Below are positions 34,650 to 41,168 of a stretch of 41,168 bases of DNA, piece by piece. Position 1 is the stretch's first letter. Every line of letters starts with the position of its first letter. Source of the DNA: JBGVMW01 sp045125095 (GTDB lineage: Bacteria; Bacillota; Clostridia; Lachnospirales; Lachnospiraceae); NCBI GenBank assembly GCA_045125095.1, contig JBGVMW010000090.1, positions 1 through 41,168 of the forward strand, given 5' to 3'. Under the pieces are notes generated by a model. It worked only from the letters and a program-made list of their open reading frames with translations. It was not told the DNA's origin and searched no databases. Position numbers and translations under genes: made by a program.

Positions 34650-35165
34650 TTACTGCTTTGCATCAAAACTTGTGCTTCCAGTATATATTTCCCCTACATT
34701 TGTAGCATTTCTATTGTAATTATTCGTCTCCGGTGCCTGCCGCAATCCACGAATTAGATTCATATCAAACTCCACAAGTTCTATTGACTGCTCTACCAAC
34801 AGCTTATTTCTATCATTTACTTCCTTCATTTTTGAAGTAACTGCTACAATACGTTCCTTTAAGTCCCGTAACTGCTCCTGTTCTTCCGGCTGTTTATGAA
34901 TCATTTCTATCAGATTCGTGATTGTCATTTCCTCTACGGTACGATTTAACACATTTGCCATATCACCAATCACTTCTATTCGCTTTTTTTCAAGATTTGT
35001 AATATGATTTAAGTGTCCCTGTTCTATATCGGTATATTCTTGAATTTTCTCAATATCCCCTTGCACAATAAATGGGGTTTTTTCTGCCGATGCTTCCACC
35101 AAAGCTTCATATTCTTTGCATTCTTCCCCCAATACTTCCAATAAATCTTCCATTAAACTTGCCAT
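34650..35165 (-). CDS. flgN: FlgN family chaperone
   Basis: The 171-residue helical protein (MEDLLEVLGEECKEYEALVEAS, EQGHLNHITNLEKKRIEVIGDMANVLN, LRDLKERIVAVTSKMKEVNDRNKLLVEQSI) fits the FlgN family by position and pattern. FlgN keeps FlgK and FlgL export-competent in the cytoplasm, and both are encoded directly downstream. The ATG at 35165 is preceded by GGGGAG. A hairpin at the end of flgM lies 38 bases upstream and may reduce its expression. Confidence 0.82.
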   Translation of the reverse strand: MASLMEDLLEVLGEECKEYEALVEASAEKTPFIVQGDIEKIQEYTDIEQGHLNHITNLEKKRIEVIGDMANVLNRTVEEMTITNLIEMIHKQPEEQEQLRDLKERIVAVTSKMKEVNDRNKLLVEQSIELVEFDMNLIRGLRQAPETNNYNRNATNVGEIYTGSTSFDAKQ

Positions 35166-35193
35166 TGCCTTCTCCCCTCAAGATTCCTATAAA

Positions 35194-35236
35194 TAAAAAG
35201 AAAGCTATTAATTATGCTTTCGTATAATTAATAGCT
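35194..35236 (-). terminator. Hairpin overlapping the flgM stop codon
   Basis: Arms 35203-35215 and 35224-35236 are a perfect 13-base inverted repeat with an eight-base loop; on the minus strand TTTCTTTTTATTT follows. The flgM stop (35228-35230) lies within the arm. It looks like an intrinsic, A/T-rich terminator inside the operon, likely leaky, which would raise flgM relative to flgN-flgK. Confidence 0.65.
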
Positions 35237-35509
35237 AAGTATATCCGTATACTTCTCATACAGTTTATCTGCAAAGTTACTGCTATCCACCTCGTAAGTA
35301 CCAGCTTCCATGCCGGCCTTAATTGCTGCGATTTTGTCTTTTCTTACATCAGGTATGTCTGCTAATGCCTGTTTTGCAATCTGGTAATCCGTTCCCAGAC
35401 TGGATATCTGAACTTCATCCCTTCTAGTGACACGTTCAGCTTTATCCATCTTCTGTGACTGATTAGCCTTATATACCTGTGCAACCTGGTTATAAGCTTC
35501 AATTCTCAT
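35228..35509 (-). CDS. flgM: Anti-sigma-28 factor FlgM
   Basis: The 93-residue protein has the FlgM pattern: a disordered N-terminus followed by DEVQISSLGTDYQIAKQALADIPDVRKDKIAAIKAGMEAGTYEVDSSNFADKLYEK, with the helix that holds sigma-28. FlgM binds sigma-28 until it is exported through the finished hook. The ATG at 35509 has GGAG eight bases upstream; a GTG nine bases earlier is less likely. A sigma-28 promoter drives the gene, giving negative feedback. It heads the flgM-flgN-flgK-flgK-flgL-fliW-csrA cluster. Confidence 0.9.
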   Translation of the reverse strand: MRIEAYNQVAQVYKANQSQKMDKAERVTRRDEVQISSLGTDYQIAKQALADIPDVRKDKIAAIKAGMEAGTYEVDSSNFADKLYEKYTDILSY

Positions 35510-35569
35510 ATGCGTCACTCCGTTCTATATTAATATTTTTTGTATTTATTACTCTCCCTGTTATTATAT

Positions 35570-35596
35570 TTATCGGTTAATCAACGGACTTCTTTA
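35570..35596 (-). promoter_or_regulatory. Sigma-28 promoter of the flgM operon
   Basis: On the minus strand TAAA (35593-35596), 15 bases, then ACCGATAA (35570-35577), one base off the full sigma-28 consensus. It gives a leader of about 55 bases before flgM. It is the best sigma-28 match in the window. Confidence 0.88.
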
Positions 35597-35697
35597 GGGT
35601 TTTTTTCATTTTTTCTCTTTTTTGTAGGATTTGTTAAAAGTGAATGTTTTTTCACGAATAATATGACACTTTTGCACTACAAAAATTCCTCTATACA

Positions 35698-35745
35698 CCA
35701 CTCGCATGGCGCCCTTAGATGTGCGATCCCGGACACGGGTAAATC
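35698..35745. other. GC-rich segment with nested stem-loops
   Basis: Within very A/T-rich intergenic DNA, a patch of about 50 bases contains CGCA (35703-35706) paired with TGCG (35722-35725) and a perfect CCCG-GACA-CGGG hairpin (35728-35739). It could be a small structured RNA or a remnant of a mobile repeat. I could not match it to a known riboswitch or tRNA. Confidence 0.35.
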
Positions 35746-35760
35746 CTTCCTCAAAAAAGC

Positions 35761-35799
35761 ATTTTAAAAGCTTACTGCCAGAACAACAGTAAGCTTTTT
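35761..35799 (-). terminator. Intrinsic terminator after the lipoprotein gene
   Basis: Arms 35766-35777 and 35787-35798 are a perfect 12-base inverted repeat with a nine-base loop. A T-run follows on both strands, slightly longer on the plus strand. It begins ten bases after the lipoprotein stop. Confidence 0.8.
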
Positions 35800-35807
35800 C
35801 TCGTCAT

Positions 35808-36803
35808 TTATTTAATCGTAAATTTGATTGTCTTTGTATTACCTGCTTTATCTTTCAGCACTAATGTATGCTTTCCTTTTTTTGTTACCTTAGCACCATT
35901 CTTTACTGTCTTTCCGTCCAGTTTCGCTGCCTTGATTCCGGAAACTTTATCGCTGAACTTTAATTTATATCCTTTTTTATAGCTCTTTCCAGCTTTTACG
36001 TTGGCGGTTGGTGCTGTATTGTCTACATATATCTTCTGTGACTTTTTAGCTCCACTTTCAAGCTTTACCGTAAAAGTATATACACCTTCCTTGTCTAAAA
36101 AGTATTTATCATAGTTATTGTGTAATTCTTCCGACATTACTTCCACACTACTGAATCCGAACGTATACTTTTTACCGTCTTTCTTCACGCTTACAGACTT
36201 TATAACACCATCTGTACTGATTTGTACCATACGACCGCCACTTTTCTTCACAGACTTCATGGTAATCTTCTTGCCATTCTTTACAGAGCTATCAAAATAT
36301 GCATATAATTTTTCTGCAGTAGATACTACATTTGTATCATAATATACCGTCTTTCCATCTGCTTCTACCACACCATTTGTCTCTACTACCGGATATGGAT
36401 ACGTGATGCGCAGTGTGTTAAATTCAATCATAGCTACGTCAACACTGCCACTATTCTCCGAAGAATCTGTCACCTCATTGGCTCCTAAAATCGCACATTT
36501 ACTGTCAAGGCGCTTGAATGTAGTTTTCACAGTCGCCGCATCCAATTGCTCCTGAGAGGCATCTGCATAGTAGGTCTGACCATTTTCAGCAGTTGTAGCA
36601 ACCAGTTTACTTTTCATCTGATCAACAGTTACACCGGATGCCGCTGCAAACTGCTCTACTTCTTGTTCATTCAGGAGCATCGTTGTATTCTGTGTAGCTG
36701 ACAAATCGCTATTAATTATAATGCTGGACTCTACTCCACAGCCTCCTAAAGAAACAGTAAGCAAAGAAAATATCATTGATAGTATCAAAAATCTCTTTTT
36801 CAT
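35808..36803 (-). CDS. Secreted lipoprotein with C-terminal Ig-like domain
   Basis: The protein starts MKKRFLILSMIFSLLTVSL and has a lipobox SLGGC at about residues 18-22, so it should be lipid-anchored on the outer face of the membrane. The mature part of about 310 residues has no named domain that I recognise until the C-terminal 75 residues, DNTAPTANVKAGKSYKKGYK to the end, which look like a bacterial Ig-like repeat of the type that binds or spaces at the cell surface. The ATG at 36803 has GAGG upstream. It has its own sigma-A promoter and terminator, so it is monocistronic. Its function is unknown. Confidence 0.82.
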   Translation of the reverse strand: MKKRFLILSMIFSLLTVSLGGCGVESSIIINSDLSATQNTTMLLNEQEVEQFAAASGVTVDQMKSKLVATTAENGQTYYADASQEQLDAATVKTTFKRLDSKCAILGANEVTDSSENSGSVDVAMIEFNTLRITYPYPVVETNGVVEADGKTVYYDTNVVSTAEKLYAYFDSSVKNGKKITMKSVKKSGGRMVQISTDGVIKSVSVKKDGKKYTFGFSSVEVMSEELHNNYDKYFLDKEGVYTFTVKLESGAKKSQKIYVDNTAPTANVKAGKSYKKGYKLKFSDKVSGIKAAKLDGKTVKNGAKVTKKGKHTLVLKDKAGNTKTIKFTIK

Positions 36804-36853
36804 TTTTCTTACCTCTCCCAATTATTTATTTCAAAAAAGTTTTGCCGTTCAAA

Positions 36854-36882
36854 ATAATATCATAATGTTAATATAATGTAAA
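36854..36882 (-). promoter_or_regulatory. Sigma-A promoter of the lipoprotein gene
   Basis: TTTACA (36877-36882) and TATTAT (36854-36859) are 17 bases apart on the minus strand, each five of six matches, about 50 bases before the lipoprotein ATG and just after the end of the response-regulator remnant. Confidence 0.7.
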
Positions 36883-36900
36883 GAAATTTTTGCCATTTGT

Positions 36901-37389
36901 TTATCCTTTTTTATACAAACGTTTTTTAAAGATTTCTAATACCTGACTGCCATCGACAACCGGCATCTCGTAATCAAGCAACACCAAATCCGGTCTGTTG
37001 GTTGCCAGATATTTGATTACCATTGCCCCCGAATTAGCTAAAATCACTTGATATTTATCTTCTAACCAGCCTTTTACATTCCGTAGCATCGCACCGGAAT
37101 CATCGACAACGAGAATTTTCTTCTTTGTATGTCTTCCATGCTTTTTGATAAACTCATCCATAGTCTTAGCCGCAACCTTCACATCAATAGGTCTTTCAAA
37201 TACTTCCTGCAGAATATGTGACGGTATGATGTCCTGTAAGGCGGGTACATCTTCTCCCATATAAAACAATGGAATATTTTCCTCTACCATCTTATCACGA
37301 AGATACACCAATTCCTGAGACTTCACTTTTACTTCACTCTCCATGTACAATAACACTGCCTCAAATGTATCTTTTAATTTTGAAATCTT
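36901..37389 (-). pseudogene. Response-regulator remnant, truncated at both ends
   Basis: The open frame begins without a proper start; a GTG at 37356 is the first possible codon, and coding similarity reaches back to about 37389. It encodes a helical linker (about 75 residues) and the first half of a CheY-like receiver: KKILVVDDSGAMLRNV with the acidic pair, LVLLDYEMPVVDG with the phospho-acceptor Asp. The protein stops at FKKRLYKKG, so the second half with the conserved Thr/Ser and Lys is missing. The N-terminal receiver-like part usual in these regulators is also gone. It abuts the equally truncated kinase, which suggests internal deletions. Signalling function is doubtful. Confidence 0.75.
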
Positions 37390-39425
37390 TCATCTTCCAG
37401 CTTACGGATTCCTCTGGTTGCTTCAATTCCGTCCATAACAGGCATCATGTGATCCATGAACACCATATCGTACTGCTTCTCCTGCACCATTTGCAGTGCA
37501 TCTTTTCCATTGCCGGCAGTATCTATCTGCATCCGGAATGGTTCTAACAATCCCTTTGCCACCTTAAGATTCATCTCATTATCATCGACCACAAGTATAG
37601 TTGCTTCCGGGGCTATGAAATGCAATTCCTTCTCCACTACGCTTTGGAAGGTCAATTCTTCATGATTTAATAGCTGACAAAAATTCAAACTGTACACCGG
37701 CTTATTCAGAATCGTTGCATTATCAGTCATGAAGCTTTCCACCATGGGGTTCTGCAATATACACAATGTACCATTTCTCTCTGCTAATTGTTTTCTTTCC
37801 TTCTCTGATAGGGCAGTTCCCTCATCTGTAATCAGGAAATCCACATTTTCTTCCCTTATGCCTGCGTAATCCACATATGTTATCTGATAGGACGCTGCAA
37901 GCTGTTCTAATTGCTGCTTTACTACTTCATTTGCAATCTTAAGCCCCACAATTACCTGTTCATCCGGTTCCGCTTTGATTCTTGCAGCCTGTCTTGCATC
38001 CACGATTTTCTGCGGAATCGTGAAATAAAAGGTACTGCCCTCTCCGTATTGGCTTTTTACACCTATCGTTCCCTGCATCAGTTCCACTAACTGCTTGGAA
38101 ATTGCCAGTCCCAGTCCCGTTCCTTCTTTGTTGTGGTTCTTTTTGGTATCTACCTGGGAAAAGGAACCAAATAATTTTCCTATATCTTCTTCCTTGATTC
38201 CTTGTCCGGTATCTTCAACGGAAAATATCAGTTCCATTGTTCCCTCATTCACTACATTCACCCGAGCAGAAAGTCTTACATAACCGTTTTCTGTAAACTT
38301 AATTGCATTGTTCATGAGATTAATAATAATCTGCCGGATTCGCTGTCCATCTCCGCACAGTTTTCTTGGCATATTTTTATCGATATCATACAAAAGCTCT
38401 ACTTTTTTATTTCCAATTCGATTGAGAAAAATCATAGATAAATCGTGAAACATGGACATTGGTTCATATTCTTCCTCGATGATTTCCATCTTACCGGATT
38501 CTATCTTGGAAAAATCTAAAATGTCATTGATAATCGTAAGCAATGCCGCGCCGGAATTCTTAATGTTATTCAGATATTCTCTTGTCTGCGGAGAATGATT
38601 TTCCCGCAACAGGATATCTGTCATTCCTACGATTGCATTCATTGGTGTGCGGATTTCATGAGACATATTGGACAAAAATGCCGACTTTGCTTCGTTGGCT
38701 GCCTCTGCCTTTTCTTTCTCCATTTCCACCTTCTGCATATTTATAGACTGTTCATAATAATACCAGCGTTTATTCCCCTGTATAACCAGAACAATGATGG
38801 TAATAGTCAGGAAAAATGCCATAAATCCCTGCAAACACATATCCATTACAAGTTTGTCGACAAAAATATCAATGTACTCATTAGCAGTCGGTATATTTGA
38901 CAACGTATTGGAATACACCGTCATTAAAATTCCTACGCTGCATAACATGAAACGTTCCCATTTATGGACATGGCGATGCGCTATTATTATCTGAAAGTTC
39001 TTGCGCCAGTTTTTACCCTTTATATAGAACAAAAACAGTAAATTAGCCAGTATTGCGTACACTATAAAACTATATATCATCATTTTCTGTTCAGAAAAGT
39101 TCAATAACACGGGAGGTGTTATCAGGAGTGGTACAAAAAGTCCGTTGATAATCCCGGCAATAGGAATTATCATAAAAAACCCTCCTATGCGATGCTCTTT
39201 CCGCGCCAGACTAATATTCAATCCTCCAATAAAAATTAACCATATTGTCGCTACTGATTGGCCAAACAGAAGATAACTCACAATCAGCAAACCAATGTTA
39301 ATTGCATAGTACAAGATTTGTTTTTTTCTTTCCATCCCCGGCTCTAAAAAAACATATCGTTCCACTAAAAAAATACTTATATACATCATAAGTAATTCTA
39401 CTATTATATTAATTTCATACAGCAT
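37374..39425 (-). CDS. Membrane hybrid histidine kinase with truncated receiver
   Basis: Residues 1 to about 215 hold six or seven membrane segments. A coiled linker leads into HisKA with the phospho-accepting histidine in SNMSHEIRTPMNAIVG (about residue 250), then HATPase motifs NLMNNAIKFTENG, EDTGQGIKEEDIG and GTGLGLAIS. After a degenerate receiver-like stretch comes a CheY-type receiver (ILVVDDNEMN, MVFMDHMMPVMDG) that stops after about 80 residues, lacking the final beta-alpha units. The kinase core seems intact, but phosphorelay through this receiver is probably lost. It has its own sigma-A promoter. Its G-run (39433-39439) serves as the ribosome binding site. Confidence 0.85.
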   Translation of the reverse strand: MLYEINIIVELLMMYISIFLVERYVFLEPGMERKKQILYYAINIGLLIVSYLLFGQSVATIWLIFIGGLNISLARKEHRIGGFFMIIPIAGIINGLFVPLLITPPVLLNFSEQKMMIYSFIVYAILANLLFLFYIKGKNWRKNFQIIIAHRHVHKWERFMLCSVGILMTVYSNTLSNIPTANEYIDIFVDKLVMDMCLQGFMAFFLTITIIVLVIQGNKRWYYYEQSINMQKVEMEKEKAEAANEAKSAFLSNMSHEIRTPMNAIVGMTDILLRENHSPQTREYLNNIKNSGAALLTIINDILDFSKIESGKMEIIEEEYEPMSMFHDLSMIFLNRIGNKKVELLYDIDKNMPRKLCGDGQRIRQIIINLMNNAIKFTENGYVRLSARVNVVNEGTMELIFSVEDTGQGIKEEDIGKLFGSFSQVDTKKNHNKEGTGLGLAISKQLVELMQGTIGVKSQYGEGSTFYFTIPQKIVDARQAARIKAEPDEQVIVGLKIANEVVKQQLEQLAASYQITYVDYAGIREENVDFLITDEGTALSEKERKQLAERNGTLCILQNPMVESFMTDNATILNKPVYSLNFCQLLNHEELTFQSVVEKELHFIAPEATILVVDDNEMNLKVAKGLLEPFRMQIDTAGNGKDALQMVQEKQYDMVFMDHMMPVMDGIEATRGIRKLEDERFQN

Positions 39426-39469
39426 AGCTTATCCCCCCCATATTTTTTTACTTTCTCCCATGATTTCCC

Positions 39470-39498
39470 ATTATATCAGATATTATTCCAAAATCCAA
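39470..39498 (-). promoter_or_regulatory. Sigma-A promoter of the histidine kinase gene
   Basis: TTGGAT (39493-39498) and a perfect TATAAT (39470-39475) are 17 bases apart on the minus strand, about 45 bases before the kinase ATG. Confidence 0.7.
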
Positions 39499-39514
39499 GT
39501 TATATACAGTTTAC

Positions 39515-39548
39515 AGACAAAAATCCATTACCGATGGTAATGGATTTT
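39515..39548 (-). terminator. Intrinsic terminator of the MATE gene
   Basis: Arms 39520-39532 and 39536-39548 are a perfect 13-base inverted repeat with a three-base loop, followed on the minus strand by TTTTTGTCTG. It lies about 20 bases after the MATE stop. Confidence 0.88.
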
Positions 39549-39567
39549 GCCCTTAACTGCTTCATTT

Positions 39568-40938
39568 TTATACAGACTGCTCGGTTCTGTCCTGAGTAGT
39601 CACTACACTTCTATTTCTCCAATTCCCCCTAATCCATCGTATCACTACCACGATACCTCTTACTATTTCATCCATCGCCATGGCAATCCAGATGCCGACA
39701 AGTCCCATATTTAACACAATTCCCAAAATATAGGCAAACAATACAGAGACGCCCCACATGGATGCCATACCCAGATAGGTTGGAAACTTAATGTCGCCGG
39801 CCGCCCGCATACTGTTAATTACCACAAGGTTAGCCGTTCGTCCTATCTCTAAGAAAATACATACAAACAATACCTTCTGTCCCAAATGAATGATATCCGT
39901 ATTATCGGTAAACAATCCTATGGTATAAGGACTTATGATGAAACTTATAACTGCTATAAACACTGACACAACCATTGCTTTCTTCAGCGTTCCAAGCACC
40001 TTGCCATACGCATAATCATAATCACTTGCTCCCACTGCATGCCCTACTACAATGGATGTTGCAACTGCCGCTGACATAGAGAACAAGTACGCAAAATTAC
40101 TTATGATTGTTGCATATGTTTTTGTGTTTGTGATAATTTCTGAATTAAATGAATTTACAAACATGAGGATACACAACTGGGCTATATTGTAGGATATATT
40201 TTCGCCTGCTGTGGGTAACCCCAGTTTTAACAGTTTTCCTAAAATCTCTTTCGGAAATGGTATCAAATATTTTATTGATATTTGACCTTCAATCTTACAC
40301 CTGAAGAAAAGCATTGCTGCAAGCACAGCCACCACTCTGCTTATTGTTGTAGAAATCGCAACCCCTCTTACACCTAGTTCTAAATCCTTTAGAGGACCAT
40401 ACAAAAATATGTAATTGCCGGTTATGTTAATAATATTCATCCCCAATGCTATAATCATACCAATTTGCGTCTTTCCGTTGTTTCGGAATATCTGGGAAAA
40501 AATATCTATCATAGCTTGAAGAAACATAAATCCACCAACAATTTCCATATAAGCCTTTGCATCCGGTATCATGGTATCCGGCACCTTCATTACGCTTAAG
40601 ATAACATCGCATCCCACAAATACCAGCAAACTGATCACTCCGCTAAGAAGCAGATTAAAAAATACCGATACTGTGTAGATCTCGTTCAGTTTGTCATGCA
40701 GTTTTGCTCCAAGATACTGTGCTACCATTACTCCTGCAGCACTTGATATAATTGTAAAAGCAAGTGTCAGAAATCCCAAAATCTGATTCGCATTTCCTAA
40801 TCCACCAACCGCACTAGACGAATACTGGCTTATCATAAGTGTATCCACGTATCCAAGACATAAGGACAGCAGACACTGCACAAATACAGGCCACCCTAAC
40901 TTAAATAGTGACATTTTTCGAACATCATTTTCCATCAT
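39568..40938 (-). CDS. MATE family multidrug/toxin exporter
   Basis: The 456-residue protein has the 12-helix MATE layout in two similar halves: FKLGWPVFVQCLLSLCLGYVDTLMIS at the start of the first, FPKEILGKLLKLGLPTAGENISYNIAQL at the start of the second. Each half has long hydrophobic helices and small-residue motifs (GVMVAQYLGA, SIVVGHAVGA). MATE proteins expel cationic drugs or metabolites by sodium or proton antiport. The ATG at 40938 is preceded by GGAGGAG. It stands alone between a terminator and a palindromic element. The substrate is unknown. Confidence 0.93.
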   Translation of the reverse strand: MMENDVRKMSLFKLGWPVFVQCLLSLCLGYVDTLMISQYSSSAVGGLGNANQILGFLTLAFTIISSAAGVMVAQYLGAKLHDKLNEIYTVSVFFNLLLSGVISLLVFVGCDVILSVMKVPDTMIPDAKAYMEIVGGFMFLQAMIDIFSQIFRNNGKTQIGMIIALGMNIINITGNYIFLYGPLKDLELGVRGVAISTTISRVVAVLAAMLFFRCKIEGQISIKYLIPFPKEILGKLLKLGLPTAGENISYNIAQLCILMFVNSFNSEIITNTKTYATIISNFAYLFSMSAAVATSIVVGHAVGASDYDYAYGKVLGTLKKAMVVSVFIAVISFIISPYTIGLFTDNTDIIHLGQKVLFVCIFLEIGRTANLVVINSMRAAGDIKFPTYLGMASMWGVSVLFAYILGIVLNMGLVGIWIAMAMDEIVRGIVVVIRWIRGNWRNRSVVTTQDRTEQSV

Positions 40939-41023
40939 TCCATATACTCCTCCCGATTTTTATTATCGATAGGCATTTGCGAAAGTAAAGACCATCCGCA
41001 AATTGTCAGAATTGTTTGTGCAA

Positions 41024-41161
41024 ATAGCTGCTTACTACATAGTCTATATTTGACGCGCTCTCGCTCCCTTCAAACGTAGCGGACACTAAGGCTGCAAAAT
41101 ACACAGCCTAAGTGCCGACGTTTTCAGAGGGTCACATATAGACTATGTAGCAAACAGCTAT
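41024..41161. repeat. Large nested palindrome, MITE-like or structured RNA
   Basis: The outer arms 41024-41049 and 41136-41161 are inverted repeats of 26 bases with two differences, both of which can be G-U pairs. Inside, CCCT (41066-41069) pairs with AGGG (41128-41131), AAACGT (41072-41077) with ACGTTT (41118-41123), and an 11-base pair of arms (41084-41094 and 41104-41114) closes the tip with one mismatch. So about 138 bases fold into one long stem. Such full palindromes are typical of miniature inverted-repeat elements, though a structured RNA is possible. It lies upstream of the MATE gene at the edge of the window. Confidence 0.65.
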
Positions 41162-41168
41162 CTGTCAC

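Noticed and set aside
35700..35760. tRNA or c-di-GMP riboswitch upstream of flgM
   Set aside because: No cloverleaf, no T-loop and no GEMM consensus elements could be found.

Overview
The window looks like chromosomal DNA of a motile, low-GC Gram-positive anaerobe of the class Clostridia, most likely a Lachnospiraceae member (Roseburia, Eubacterium, Lachnospira or Butyrivibrio type). The grounds are the A+T-rich sequence, strong AGGAGG-type ribosome binding sites, the gene order flgM-flgN-flgK-flgK-flgL-fliW-csrA-flaG-fliD-fliS, a short flagellin, and oxygen-sensitive 2-hydroxyacyl-CoA dehydratase genes. Every gene I accept is on the minus strand, so transcription runs from high to low coordinates.

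Right flank (35.8-41.2 kb): a large nested palindrome at the edge, a MATE exporter, a hybrid histidine kinase whose receiver is cut short, a response-regulator remnant truncated at both ends, and a lipoprotein.

Flagellar block (23.3-35.5 kb): flgM, flgN, two tandem flgK paralogues, an enlarged flgL, fliW, csrA, flaG, an enlarged fliD, fliS, a FliT-position gene and flagellin. Sigma-28-type promoters precede flgM, flaG and flagellin. The flagellin leader carries a CsrA-type hairpin plus a second GGA site at the ribosome binding site. A glycosyltransferase with TPR-like repeats follows flagellin and may glycosylate it.

ATPase cassette (18.6-21.9 kb): a DUF262 protein, a DUF3696-type AAA ATPase and an unknown protein form a self-contained operon with its own sigma-A promoter and a terminator. 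It resembles a defence cassette set inside the motility locus.

Glycan block (3.5-18.4 kb): about 14 closely packed genes, visibly more A+T-rich than the flagellar genes. They encode a CDP-alditol-type transferase, a probable beta-propeller protein, a GT32 glycosyltransferase, a Rossmann protein, a polysaccharide pyruvyl transferase, an aldo/keto reductase, an FrhB-type iron-sulfur protein, a hexapeptide acyltransferase, an FkbH-type glyceryl-ACP synthase, an acyl carrier protein, a complete 2-hydroxyacyl-CoA dehydratase set (activator plus two subunits) and a GT2 glycosyltransferase. This is the most novel part. I infer that FkbH loads a three-carbon glyceryl unit onto the carrier, the radical dehydratase dehydrates it, and the product decorates a surface or flagellar glycan. 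A possible sigma-28 promoter and a hairpin lie just upstream, and a nine-G tract sits inside the FkbH catalytic motif.

Left end (1-3.5 kb): an epimerase, a cytidylyltransferase and a GatD/TarJ-like dehydrogenase with their own promoter form a plausible CDP-alditol supply module for the transferase at 17.0-18.4 kb. They are followed by a decayed IS transposase.
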